Assembly (NCBI RefSeq): GCF_008367235.1
Contig: NZ_VTZS01000001.1
Coordinates: forward strand, 682,001 to 746,000
DNA from: Pareuzebyella sediminis
Lineage (GTDB): Bacteria > Bacteroidota > Bacteroidia > Flavobacteriales > Flavobacteriaceae
DNA length: 64,000 nt
Direction: 5' to 3'
The position numbers and the translations under genes are program-made. Below the pieces are notes generated by a model. That model did no database searches. It saw nothing but the letters and a program-made list of their open reading frames with translations, and was not told the DNA's origin. Positions 46,249-55,095 of the stretch are shown piece by piece. How positions within the stretch are numbered: position 1 is the stretch's first letter; every line of letters starts with the position of its first letter.

Positions 46249-47559
46249 ATGGAAAATTCTAAAAGTAAGTCCACCGGTTCTGGACGGAGAGATTTTATAA
46301 AAAAATCAGGTATCGTTCTTGCCGGTAGTTCCTTGTTATATCCAGGCAGTACCTTCGGGGCGGGATATACGGGAAAAGACAATCAACTTAAGGTTGGACT
46401 TATCGGTTGTGGAGGCCGTGGTACCGGAGCAGCAGCACAAGCCTTGCAGGCCGGAGATGATGTTGTTCTGACCGCTATGGGTGATGTTTTCGAAGATAGA
46501 CTGGAAGGTTCGCTCAAAGAACTCGTCAAAATTGGTGGCGATAGGGTTAAAGTAGACTCAAGTCATAAATTTCTTGGTTTTGATGCCTATAAAAAAGTAA
46601 TAGATTCAGGCGTAGATGTCGTAATCTTGACTACGCCCCCAGCTTTCCGCCCGGCTCATTTAGAAGCAGCTGTTGCTGGTGGCAAACATATTTTCTGTGA
46701 AAAACCCATGGCGGTCGATGCTCCCGGAGTACGTAGAATAGTAGCTGCTGCTAAAAAGGCCAAAGAAAAAAATCTCTCGGTAGTAGCAGGCTTTACTTTT
46801 CGTTTCGGTTTCGGTAACAGGGCCGCTTTTGATCGCATCCATCAAGGGGCCATTGGTAAAATAAGTACCGTATCGACTTTTCGCTACGGAGGAGAACTAT
46901 GGTATAAAGAGCGACAACCAGGATGGACAGATATGACCTATAAGATGCGTAATTGGTATTATTACAATTGGCTTTCAGGAGATTTTATTGTCGAGCAAGC
47001 AGTACACAGCCTTGACCTCATGTCTTGGGCCATGAAAGATGTATTACCCATCACCGCCATGGGGTCCGGAGGACGACAGGTGCGCACCGATGAAAAATAT
47101 GGCAATATATTCGATCACTTTGCTGTTGAGTTCACCTACCCGGATGGCGCCAAAGGATATCATTTTACAAGGCAACAATCAGATACAGATACAAGAAACA
47201 GCGTTGATATTTTTGGAAATGAAGGTTCCGCGGAAATACACCCAGGGCGTATTTACAAAGTTAATGGAGCTGAAAAATGGGAATATGAAGGGGAGGAAAA
47301 TAACATGTATCAAACCCAGCATGATGAACTTTTCGAATCTATTCGAAATAATTCACCCTTGAACTATGGCCAACAGATGGCCAACAGTACCATGTTAGCT
47401 ATTTGGGCCCGTATGGCGGGGTATTCCGGAAAGAAAATTACTTGGGAAGAAGCGTACAACTCCGACCACAATCTAGGGCCGAAGGACGAGGACTATGATT
47501 GGAACCTGAAATGGCCGACGCCTCCAGTGGCCATACCCGGAAAAACTAAGGTTTTATAA
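46249..47559 (+). CDS. Tat-exported Gfo/Idh/MocA-family oxidoreductase
   Basis: 436 aa. The N-terminus [20 protein letters not shown] is a twin-arginine signal. The NAD(P) Rossmann motif is [14 protein letters not shown]; the family Lys is in [13 protein letters not shown] (EKP). The C-terminal domain includes [29 protein letters not shown] with the conserved His/Asp. Export in folded form suggests that the cofactor is carried tightly into the periplasm. It sits between two DUF1080 genes, so C3 oxidation of a glycoside before hydrolysis is a natural guess. Confidence 0.92.
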   Translation: MENSKSKSTGSGRRDFIKKSGIVLAGSSLLYPGSTFGAGYTGKDNQLKVGLIGCGGRGTGAAAQALQAGDDVVLTAMGDVFEDRLEGSLKELVKIGGDRVKVDSSHKFLGFDAYKKVIDSGVDVVILTTPPAFRPAHLEAAVAGGKHIFCEKPMAVDAPGVRRIVAAAKKAKEKNLSVVAGFTFRFGFGNRAAFDRIHQGAIGKISTVSTFRYGGELWYKERQPGWTDMTYKMRNWYYYNWLSGDFIVEQAVHSLDLMSWAMKDVLPITAMGSGGRQVRTDEKYGNIFDHFAVEFTYPDGAKGYHFTRQQSDTDTRNSVDIFGNEGSAEIHPGRIYKVNGAEKWEYEGEENNMYQTQHDELFESIRNNSPLNYGQQMANSTMLAIWARMAGYSGKKITWEEAYNSDHNLGPKDEDYDWNLKWPTPPVAIPGKTKVL

Positions 47560-47573
47560 TAAATATTCCGTCC

Positions 47574-48332
47574 ATGAAAAATAAACAGCTTTTAACAGTA
47601 GTACTATTTAGTTTTGTTGCGGTATGCTTAAAGGGTCAAGAGAAGCCTATAGTCTTTGGTTCGGAAACCACGCTGGATGCCCTGCTTTCTAACCCTGGCA
47701 AACAAGGGGAAGGCATTCAATGGGTCAATGTCAACACTGATCCTGATACTTGGCGGACCGAAAATGACCTGCTCATTTGCAAGGGAACACCCATAGGAGT
47801 AATGCGGTCTGAAAAACTATATGAGAATTTCATTCTAACCGTGGAATGGCGACATATGGAAGCAGGTGGAAACTCCGGAGTTTTTGTGTGGAGTGATGCC
47901 AAACCTGATCCAAAATCCAGACTTCCCGGCGGGGTAGAAGTGCAAATGCTTGAACTCGATTGGGTAAATCTAAATATCAGGGATGGTAAAAAGCCGCCTA
48001 TTGCTTATGTGCACGGTGAACTTTTTGGCGTAGGCGGGGTCGAAACCGTTCCGGATAACCCAAGGGGAACCCGAAGCAAGTCAATAGAGAATAGAGCCAA
48101 GGGTAAGGGAATATGGAATTCTTACCAGGTAATCTGTGTTGACGGTACGATTAAATTATCCGTAAACGGAAAATTTGTCAATGGTATTAGTAAATCGACC
48201 ATTAAAAAGGGATATTTATGTTTGGAATCGGAAGGCGCAGAAATTCACTTCAGAAATTTTCGTCTCATCGAACTTCCCTCAGGGGTAACTTCTGAAAATC
48301 AAATAGTAGAGAAGATTGACATAAATGATTAG
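47574..48332 (+). CDS. Secreted DUF1080 (3-keto-disaccharide hydrolase family) protein
   Basis: 252 aa with a signal peptide ending near CLKGQ. Domain marks: [56 protein letters not shown] and [19 protein letters not shown], with [19 protein letters not shown] at the end. Only 14 bases behind the Gfo/Idh/MocA gene, so in the same operon. Sequence is clearly different from the other two DUF1080 proteins here, hinting at a separate step or substrate. Confidence 0.9.
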   Translation: MKNKQLLTVVLFSFVAVCLKGQEKPIVFGSETTLDALLSNPGKQGEGIQWVNVNTDPDTWRTENDLLICKGTPIGVMRSEKLYENFILTVEWRHMEAGGNSGVFVWSDAKPDPKSRLPGGVEVQMLELDWVNLNIRDGKKPPIAYVHGELFGVGGVETVPDNPRGTRSKSIENRAKGKGIWNSYQVICVDGTIKLSVNGKFVNGISKSTIKKGYLCLESEGAEIHFRNFRLIELPSGVTSENQIVEKIDIND

Positions 48333-48369
48333 TCTAAGTTTAAAAGCTTTTTTGAACTAATCAATAAGA

Positions 48370-48963
48370 CTAATTTGTAATAGATTGGATAGATGGTAAG
48401 GCCTTGACTTGCCCCTTTCTTAAATTTCCAAGGGTAATTGACCCTATTCTTACGCGTACTAATCGCAGTGTGGGAAAACCTACGGCAGCGGTCATTTTAC
48501 GTACTTGACGGAACTTCCCTTCTGTTATGGTAATCGATATCCACGAAGAGGGGCGATGCCGTTCAAGACGAATACTTAGATCTGGTTTCGGAAGGCACGG
48601 TATTTTTAGAAGCTTTTTTGCAATACAGGGTTTGGTTACATATTTTAACCCTTCAAACCCGATTTCAACTCCGGCACTCAATTTTGTTAAGGCTTCTGCG
48701 GTAATCTCTCCATCAAGCTGAGCAAAATATTCCTTTTCGATTCCAGAACTATTTATAGTATCACTCAGTTTCCCATCAGAAGTAATCAATAAAAGTCCTT
48801 CTGATTTTTCATCCAACCGACCTATTGGCATACATCCCTCGGGAAAATCATATAGGGCACCCAAAAATTGTTTGGTTCGTAACTGTCTGGCATCATTCGA
48901 ACCGAATTGACTTAATATGCCGAAAGGTTTATAAAGTATAAAGTGGTGTTCTTGTACTGCCAT
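48370..48963 (-). CDS. rluE: rRNA pseudouridine synthase, RsuA/RluE family
   Basis: 197 aa, no S4 domain, as in RluE. It begins HHFILYKPFGILSQF and holds the catalytic motif GRLDEKSEGLLLITSDG with the essential Asp, then GIEKEYFAQLDG and the C-terminal ITEGKFRQVRKMTAAVGFPTLRLVRVRI. It should convert a uridine in 23S rRNA (position 2457 in E. coli numbering for RluE). Convergent with the DUF1080 gene. Confidence 0.88.
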   Translation of the reverse strand: MAVQEHHFILYKPFGILSQFGSNDARQLRTKQFLGALYDFPEGCMPIGRLDEKSEGLLLITSDGKLSDTINSSGIEKEYFAQLDGEITAEALTKLSAGVEIGFEGLKYVTKPCIAKKLLKIPCLPKPDLSIRLERHRPSSWISITITEGKFRQVRKMTAAVGFPTLRLVRVRIGSITLGNLRKGQVKALPSIQSITN

Positions 48964-49001
48964 TCAAAAAATAATTCAACCTCTTGATATGTTTGAAACT
49001 T

Positions 49002-49739
49002 TTACACATCAAGAATCTCACGTGCTTTGCTAGTGATTCGGTGTAGGGTGTCATCGGTAATGTATCGTTTCTGATCGACCTGTTGTGGTTGATCACTTGC
49101 GCAGAAATAACTATGAATGCTTCTTCGATCTTTAGAAGTGGTATTCGTCGTCCCGCCGTGCCATACGTGAGAGTTGAAAATAAAGACGGTTCCGGCTGGT
49201 GCCTTGATTAAAATCTCATCAGGATGTGCAAGAGTAGGGTTATCCATTTCTTCTTCAGGAAGTTTATTTGACATATGCGTGCCAGGAACAATACGGGTAG
49301 CGCCATTATAATCTGTAAAATCGTCGAGCAACCAAATGGAGTTACATACTTTAAATCGCTCACCTGCAACCGAGTTTTTATAATCTACATGTAATTTTTG
49401 CAGGCCTTTTCCGGGTTTTGCTGCTCTATAGTTTAAGGAAGATAGCTTGTACTCTTTACCTAAAACCGCCTCAATGCCGGCAAGCACACGCTGATGGGTA
49501 TAGAAAATATCGAAAACGGCGCCTTTATTGACCAAATCTGCCAGACGGTCGGCCCCATACTCCTTTGGGTGGCGAATATATTTAGAATCCGCTAGCTCAG
49601 AACCGGCCGACTCCCCTTCTATTTTAAGGAGCTCTGTTATCCGATCGTTAATTTCTTCAACTTGGGTCTTAGTCAAAAGTTGACCCAAACAAAGATAGCC
49701 CTCTTTGTACAGTTTAGTGATTTCATCTTTTGTAAGCAT
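49002..49739 (-). CDS. Phytanoyl-CoA dioxygenase (PhyH) family protein
   Basis: 245 aa. The non-heme iron site of 2-oxoglutarate dioxygenases is visible: LHVDYKN (HxD) and VFIFNSHVWHGGTTNT with the distal His, followed by SKDRRSIHSYF where Arg binds 2-oxoglutarate. It begins with the usual EIKLYKEGYLC-type helix (KLYKEGYLCLGQLL). Substrates in bacteria are diverse; the surrounding sugar genes suggest a sugar-derived or osmolyte-like compound, but this is only context. Lone gene on the minus strand. Confidence 0.85.
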   Translation of the reverse strand: MLTKDEITKLYKEGYLCLGQLLTKTQVEEINDRITELLKIEGESAGSELADSKYIRHPKEYGADRLADLVNKGAVFDIFYTHQRVLAGIEAVLGKEYKLSSLNYRAAKPGKGLQKLHVDYKNSVAGERFKVCNSIWLLDDFTDYNGATRIVPGTHMSNKLPEEEMDNPTLAHPDEILIKAPAGTVFIFNSHVWHGGTTNTTSKDRRSIHSYFCASDQPQQVDQKRYITDDTLHRITSKAREILDV

Positions 49740-49867
49740 ATCCGGAATTCAAACAAACCAAATTAATAATAAAGCTTTTAAAACCAAATAGAAAATTTAT
49801 TTTGAATAGCGTAAAATAGTTTGAAAAGGGACCGAACCTTGTAATTCAGGTTTAGAGGAAACGCCTC

Positions 49868-50632
49868 TTACATTGAAAAGGTCAGACCAAAACTCACATT
49901 TGAAGACCTATCACTGTTTCTTGTTGGTGAAAAACTGCTATAAAAATAATTGTAAAGGGCCGAAAAGCTTAAAACTTTGTTTATTGGTAGTTCTGCCTTT
50001 AATTGTGCCAAAATGCGATGATTGCCTATATCACGATATAGGGGTTGAAAATAAACGGTGCCTGTGACATCCAATCTGGGGGTTTGAAAAGAATGATTAA
50101 CGGACAAATAACTACTATTTCTGTGATTATACAGCTTTTCTTGGGTATCACCAATATGTTCTATTTCATACATGTACGAATTACCAAAGTAGGCTTTGGT
50201 AGTTTCCCGAGAAATAAACTTAAATCGTAGTCCGGAACCTACGAGATTTCTACGTGTAATAGCCAACAACAGATTATTCTGATTTTGTAGAAATGCTTCA
50301 AAACGTAAAAGATCAGAAATTTTATGGTTGTATCGTAAATGAAAGAACCATGAATTCTGAAAATCTTCATCATTGGTACGAATCAAATCGTAATTTCCAA
50401 TGAAAAAAAATATCTTCTTTAAATCTCTTGATTTTAATTGGGTCGTGAGGTTCGATCCGATTTGAAAAATATAGTTTCCATTATTATCGGTATAGCTAGT
50501 CAGTAGATCACCCTTTAAAGCAAAACGGGTAGAATCTGTTTGCATGCGCTTCGATTCTATATTAACAAGCTGTGCATATGTGAAAAAAGGCACTAATAAA
50601 AAAAGTAATAGGGTTTTTTGATGAAATCTCAT
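49868..50632 (-). CDS. DUF481-family outer-membrane protein
   Basis: 254 aa. Signal peptide LLLFLLVPFFTYAQ. The chain is a series of amphipathic strands (FFHLRYNHKISDLLRFEAFLQ, NNLLLAITRRNLVGSGLRF, SYLSVNHSFQTP) ending in SFGLTFSM. This is the DUF481/YdiY barrel family. Function unknown; in other bacteria salt- or acid-inducible. Lone gene. Confidence 0.8.
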   Translation of the reverse strand: MRFHQKTLLLFLLVPFFTYAQLVNIESKRMQTDSTRFALKGDLLTSYTDNNGNYIFQIGSNLTTQLKSRDLKKIFFFIGNYDLIRTNDEDFQNSWFFHLRYNHKISDLLRFEAFLQNQNNLLLAITRRNLVGSGLRFKFISRETTKAYFGNSYMYEIEHIGDTQEKLYNHRNSSYLSVNHSFQTPRLDVTGTVYFQPLYRDIGNHRILAQLKAELPINKVLSFSALYNYFYSSFSPTRNSDRSSNVSFGLTFSM

Positions 50633-50855
50633 AATAAATTATTTGCGACCGCAAATTTATTGTTTCGAGATGAAAAATAAAGATTTAAGTATGATTAAGC
50701 CTCTTAAGTAAGATATTCTAAAAATGCTAGTTCATTTCTGGTGTTGAGGCTTCGATCCAACCTAAGGCGTAAAGTATGACAAAGAAGGCACATGGACATA
50801 CCTCATTGGCGTGATTCTTGTATAATTCTTAAAAGGACTCTCAAAATCTTAAATT

Positions 50856-51410
50856 ATGAAACTAGAACGTCTTATACTACTGACTTTTGTAAGCCTTCTC
50901 TGGAGTTGCGGGGCCACTCAAAAAGGTAAAATCACAATGGCTCAAAAAAATAAATTAGATAGTCTGGTTGCGCAGAAATCATATGTATTCAATGCCAATC
51001 AAGCGCTACCGTTAATGACCAATAGCATGAACAGTTTGGCCAATGCGGGTTTTTTTCCGCCAGGAAGCCTTCCCAATCAAGTGAACCTAACTGGCAATGG
51101 TAACTATGTTAAGGTATTAGGTGACAGTTTGTCCGCCGATCTCCCTTACTTCGGAGAGCGTCAAATGGGCGGGGGCTATAATACAGAGGGTTCCGGTATC
51201 ACTTTTAAAGGAAATGCGGAGCGCTATGAGGCAAAATTTGATAAGAAGAACCAACGGTACGACGTACAGTTCAGAATACGCAACAAAATGGAAATGTTCA
51301 ATGTAAGGCTTATGCTATTTCCCAATATGACGGGCTCCATGTCGATAAGCAGTAATCAACGTTTTGCCATTCGTTATAATGGTAAAATATCGGAGGTAGA
51401 ACGTGAATAA
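50856..51410 (+). CDS. DUF4251 lipoprotein
   Basis: 184 aa. Lipobox SLLWSC. The body matches DUF4251: SYVFNANQALPLMTNSMNSL, GNGNYVKVLGDSLSADLPYFG, GGGYNTEGSGITFKG and RYDVQFRIRNKMEMFNV. A beta-rich domain of unknown function that is widespread in Bacteroidota. Single gene between the DUF481 and AsmA-like genes. Confidence 0.85.
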   Translation: MKLERLILLTFVSLLWSCGATQKGKITMAQKNKLDSLVAQKSYVFNANQALPLMTNSMNSLANAGFFPPGSLPNQVNLTGNGNYVKVLGDSLSADLPYFGERQMGGGYNTEGSGITFKGNAERYEAKFDKKNQRYDVQFRIRNKMEMFNVRLMLFPNMTGSMSISSNQRFAIRYNGKISEVERE

Positions 51411-51738
51411 AGAAATACAAAGGATATTAAAAACCTTGGGGGATACCCCTTTTTATAATGTTTTGATCGGAAAAAGAGTGATGAATTGGTCTAGTAGGTT
51501 TTCTTCTCCTCTCGGACGATTATCTGATTAAAGACCAGTCATAATACCTTACGCAACAAGAAAAAGACCATTTTAACGCCTTTATACAAGAATACATCTA
51601 ACTAAAAGTTGGAATAACCTAGGAGTAAGGTATTACGACCGGTATAAGTGGCAATGAAGGTAATATTACATGAATACTTCGTAACCCACAAAATGAAAAA
51701 ATATCGGAGAACGATTCGATTTTTTTTTAAATTTAAAA
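51411..51738. other. Intergenic stretch with a distant inverted repeat
   Basis: About 330 bases without a gene. TAATACCTTAC (51542-51552) and GTAAGGTATTA (51625-51635) are perfect 11-base complements 72 bases apart. A GGGGGATACCCC mini-hairpin near 51440 with a following T run may end the DUF4251 transcript. Confidence 0.4.
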
Positions 51739-53289
51739 ATGCGAACCATAAAAATAGTCTCCATTGCCGTTCTTTCCATAGTCGCTCTTTATTTTGTACT
51801 CAACACACTGCTAGAATATCGCTTGACTAGTTTCTTGGATGACCAGAAAGTAACGGGAATCGAACTTTCTTACGATGATATTGAGCTTCATATGGTTAGC
51901 GGTTCGGCCCTAGTTAAGAATACAACAGCCGTTCTCAACGATAGCCTAGGGGCTAATATTTCGGGCAAAGTGACCCTTGACACTTTAAAAATTAGAAATA
52001 TTGGCTATCTAAGGTTGTTGTTTCTTGGTAATCTAAACCTTGATGCTATTGAACTTCATAGTCTTTCAGGTACATTGCACCAAAATGGCATACCGATTCC
52101 GATGGAAGAAAAGGATTCTGTTGATGTTCAAAAGTCAGGAGTTGGAACCGAACTTAACTTGTCCATTAAGCTCAGTCATTTGGTTTTAAAAAATACCAAT
52201 ATTCAGCTATTCGATGGAACTAGCGATTCGCTGCTCTTGTCGTTTAAGAACTTTAACCTTGATGTAAAAGACATTTTAGTAGACCGCAATACCATTTCTA
52301 ATTCACTGCCCTTTATTTGTAAGGACTATTCTATTGAGACAGATTCCATTTTCATTAAGGCGAGTGCCTATGAAAACCTGACCGTATCGAAAATCAGGGG
52401 CAACCATGTTAAAACCACATTGCAAGGTTTTCAGTATAGTAATAAATACTCGACACATAGGTATAGTAATATTTTGACTCAGGAAAGAGACTTTTATGAC
52501 ATAGAAATAGACTCCTTAGTCTTGGAAAATACTTCTTTGGAAAGCATACAAGATAATCGCTTAAAACTAGGTCTCCAAAATGTAATTTTTAGAAATCCTA
52601 AAATTAAGATCTACAGGGACAAACTAGTTGCCGACGAATATTCCATAAAGCCTATGTATAGCCAAACCCTTAGGGAGTCCGGTATTGATATGGCCATTGA
52701 CCAGCTTGAAATAAAAGATGCTGAGTTAGTATATATCGAAAGAACGGAACACGACAATACTGGTGGTGCTATTGAATTGAATCATATGAACGTGACTATT
52801 ATAAATTTAGGTAATACTTACAAGGAGGATACCGAAATCGCCATCAACGCCTTATTCATGGGCTCTGCACCTTTATCGGCCCAATGGAATTTTAATGTGG
52901 CGGATACTTCGGATAGGTTCGAGTTTAATGGTGAACTTGATCAATTCAATGTTCGGGAAATCAATCGTTTTACAGAGCCCACGTTGAATGTTGATGTCAG
53001 TGGGGTAATTCACAAGCTATTTTTTAATATAGCTGGGGATAACTTCAAAGCGAACACCCATCTAAAGGTTGACTACGAAAACTTGCGTTTTGGAATCATT
53101 AATAAGAAGAGGCACCGGCAGAGAAAGTTCCTCTCGACGGTCGCCAATGTGGTGGCCCATAATAAATCGAGAAAGAAGAACACCATTTACAAGACGGTAG
53201 AAATAGAAGTTGAACGCGATCGTCAAAAGTCGTTCTTCAATTTTGTATCCAAAAACATTGAAAAAGGTATGGCCAAGGCCATTTTGTAG
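51739..53289 (+). CDS. AsmA/DUF748-like membrane-anchored protein
   Basis: 516 aa. One N-terminal membrane helix (IVSIAVLSIVALYFVLNTLL), then a long region of repeating beta strands typical of AsmA-type lipid-transport proteins (LDTLKIRNIGYLRLLFLGNLNLDAIELH, MAIDQLEIKDAELVYIER). The C-terminal part holds INALFMGSAPLSAQWNFNVADTSDRFEFNGELDQF and a basic stretch KKRHRQRKF. It probably spans the periplasm as a groove. Related members carry lipids or assist outer-membrane assembly; the exact role is not visible. Confidence 0.65.
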   Translation: MRTIKIVSIAVLSIVALYFVLNTLLEYRLTSFLDDQKVTGIELSYDDIELHMVSGSALVKNTTAVLNDSLGANISGKVTLDTLKIRNIGYLRLLFLGNLNLDAIELHSLSGTLHQNGIPIPMEEKDSVDVQKSGVGTELNLSIKLSHLVLKNTNIQLFDGTSDSLLLSFKNFNLDVKDILVDRNTISNSLPFICKDYSIETDSIFIKASAYENLTVSKIRGNHVKTTLQGFQYSNKYSTHRYSNILTQERDFYDIEIDSLVLENTSLESIQDNRLKLGLQNVIFRNPKIKIYRDKLVADEYSIKPMYSQTLRESGIDMAIDQLEIKDAELVYIERTEHDNTGGAIELNHMNVTIINLGNTYKEDTEIAINALFMGSAPLSAQWNFNVADTSDRFEFNGELDQFNVREINRFTEPTLNVDVSGVIHKLFFNIAGDNFKANTHLKVDYENLRFGIINKKRHRQRKFLSTVANVVAHNKSRKKNTIYKTVEIEVERDRQKSFFNFVSKNIEKGMAKAIL

Positions 53290-53382
53290 ACAGAAAAATA
53301 CAGTCTTTAAGCTGAGAGGAGCACTGGAGTAACACAGCCTATTATTTTGGCAAAGCCCTATAAAATTAATCAATAGGCATAT

Positions 53383-54276
53383 TTATGTAAAATCCGGCCA
53401 ATATTCGACCAGCTTTTTCCTTAGAAACCCAACACTTCGTTCCAATTGGTCCATACCATCAACCCCATCTTCGATACTAATCCATCCGTCAAAACCAACT
53501 CTTTTTAACTCCTTGAAAATGGCATCATAATCATTCAGTCCTTTACCAATTTCACCATGGCTTAATCGCTTGGCATAACCTACCGATCCGCCTTCTTCAT
53601 TGCGAAGATCTTCAATAGTACCCTTGATGAGATAGCGATCGCTGGCATGCATGGTTACTACCCGATGTGACACCCGAGATAGTAGTTCCAGCGGATCTTC
53701 GCCTGCTAGAAAGGTATTACTGGGATCGTAATTCACTCCGAAATTAGGATGATCGATTTGATCGACCAAAGCGCAAAAGACATCCATCTGTTGGGCAAAC
53801 TCGGGGTATTCCCAAAAATCGTCTTTATAATGGTTTTCCAAGATGAGCGTAATACCGAGGTCTTGGGCAAAAGGTAGACAAGCTTTAATGCATGTAGCGG
53901 CAAGTTCAACACCTTCGTCCATGCTAAGTTCGGGTCTACGTTGCCCAGAAAGTACCCTACAAAACGAACCTCCTAGTTCATGGGCCATTTCAATCCAATG
54001 TTTTTGCTTTTCAATCTCTCTTTGACGGAATACCGGATCGGGATGCGTGAAATCTGGAGAGCAGCAAAGCATAGGAATCGTTTTTCCATGTTTTTCTACC
54101 TGTTCCCTGAATTTTGACCAATGGGTACGGTCTTCCATCTCAAGAAACCCTGAGTACCATTCCAGTCCATCGACCTTTAATTCAACCGCAAGATCGATCC
54201 ACTCAGAAACTTTCATAGTCCCATCTTTGCACAAGGCGTGCATGAAAGCTTTTGGAAAAACGGCTAATTTTGGCAT
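53383..54276 (-). CDS. Sugar phosphate isomerase/epimerase-like TIM-barrel protein
   Basis: 297 aa, AP_endonuc_2 (xylose-isomerase-like) fold. Visible marks: KVDGLEWYSGF, LGITLILENHYKDDF (metal Glu), FGVNYDPSNTF (Asp), VTMHASDRY (His) and FDGWISIEDGVDGM (Glu). These are the metal ligands of sugar isomerases/epimerases. Last gene of the four-gene minus-strand operon, 14 bases after the SDR. The 3-keto-sugar isomerase role suggested for such proteins elsewhere would fit, but is inference. Confidence 0.88.
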   Translation of the reverse strand: MPKLAVFPKAFMHALCKDGTMKVSEWIDLAVELKVDGLEWYSGFLEMEDRTHWSKFREQVEKHGKTIPMLCCSPDFTHPDPVFRQREIEKQKHWIEMAHELGGSFCRVLSGQRRPELSMDEGVELAATCIKACLPFAQDLGITLILENHYKDDFWEYPEFAQQMDVFCALVDQIDHPNFGVNYDPSNTFLAGEDPLELLSRVSHRVVTMHASDRYLIKGTIEDLRNEEGGSVGYAKRLSHGEIGKGLNDYDAIFKELKRVGFDGWISIEDGVDGMDQLERSVGFLRKKLVEYWPDFT

Positions 54277-54290
54277 GATCTTATTTTTGA

Positions 54291-55091
54291 TTAATTATTT
54301 TTATGGGAGTCGGTCCATACTTTTGGTGGGTTTCTGCCGATCATCGGAAATTGTTCAAGTTCCAGTACTTGACCGCTTACAGGTCCGCTTTGGTCTGAAA
54401 GTAGATACACGGCAGCAGTGGCGATTTCTTCTGGGGCGAACAAACGTTGTGCCGGAGCAAAGATATCGGGCAATTCGGTAAACCAATCGTCTTTCATACC
54501 TTGATTTCTCTTGTTTTCTATCTCATTTTCGGTCAATACCCATCCTGGATTGATTTGGTTGACACGAACGCCATTGTTGCGAAATAAGGTATCTCCAAGG
54601 TTTCTGCTCATTGTCATGAGCGCCCCCTTTGACATACTATAAGCCAATAAATCCGGTTCGCCACACCACGCATTGATAGAACCGATATTCAAGACGCAAC
54701 CGTGATTTTTTTCAAGATAGGGTAGTGCAGCCTGTATAAGGGCGAAAGGAGCTATGGTATTTACCTCGAGCATTTTTTGTAAAAAATCGACGGATGTCGT
54801 TTGAAGGTTCGAAGATGAAATCAATGCCGCATTATTTACTAAACCGTCCAGTTTACCGAAGGTCGATAGTGTTTGTTCAATAATATCCGCAGCAGCATCC
54901 TTTTCGGTGATATCCTTGGTGAAATGCACCGCATTTTCAGTACCCAATTCGTCCACTAGCTTTCCGCCTAATGCATCTCGAAGCCCATTAATGGCCACCT
55001 TGGCACCTTCTTTAACGCAGGTTTGGGCAATAGCCTTACCTATTCCTGTATAGCCTCCGGTAATAAGAACAACTTTATCTTTTAACCTCAT
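54291..55091 (-). CDS. SDR-family oxidoreductase
   Basis: 266 aa. NAD(P) motif VLITGGYTGIGKAIAQT, NNAALISSS (NNAA-type), the catalytic Ser in IGSINAW and the YxxxK in YSMSKGAL. C-terminal PGWVLTENEIE and the family tail with DQSGPVSGQVLELE. Third gene of the operon, four bases after the zinc dehydrogenase gene. It would oxidise or reduce a polyol or keto-sugar; substrate unknown. Confidence 0.92.
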   Translation of the reverse strand: MRLKDKVVLITGGYTGIGKAIAQTCVKEGAKVAINGLRDALGGKLVDELGTENAVHFTKDITEKDAAADIIEQTLSTFGKLDGLVNNAALISSSNLQTTSVDFLQKMLEVNTIAPFALIQAALPYLEKNHGCVLNIGSINAWCGEPDLLAYSMSKGALMTMSRNLGDTLFRNNGVRVNQINPGWVLTENEIENKRNQGMKDDWFTELPDIFAPAQRLFAPEEIATAAVYLLSDQSGPVSGQVLELEQFPMIGRNPPKVWTDSHKNN

Positions 55092-55095
55092 TGGT

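Noticed and set aside
48333-48369. AT-rich inverted repeat ATTAGTC/GACTAAT between DUF1080 and rluE genes.
   Set aside because: Seven-base arms with long loop and no proper T tract; not convincing as a terminator.
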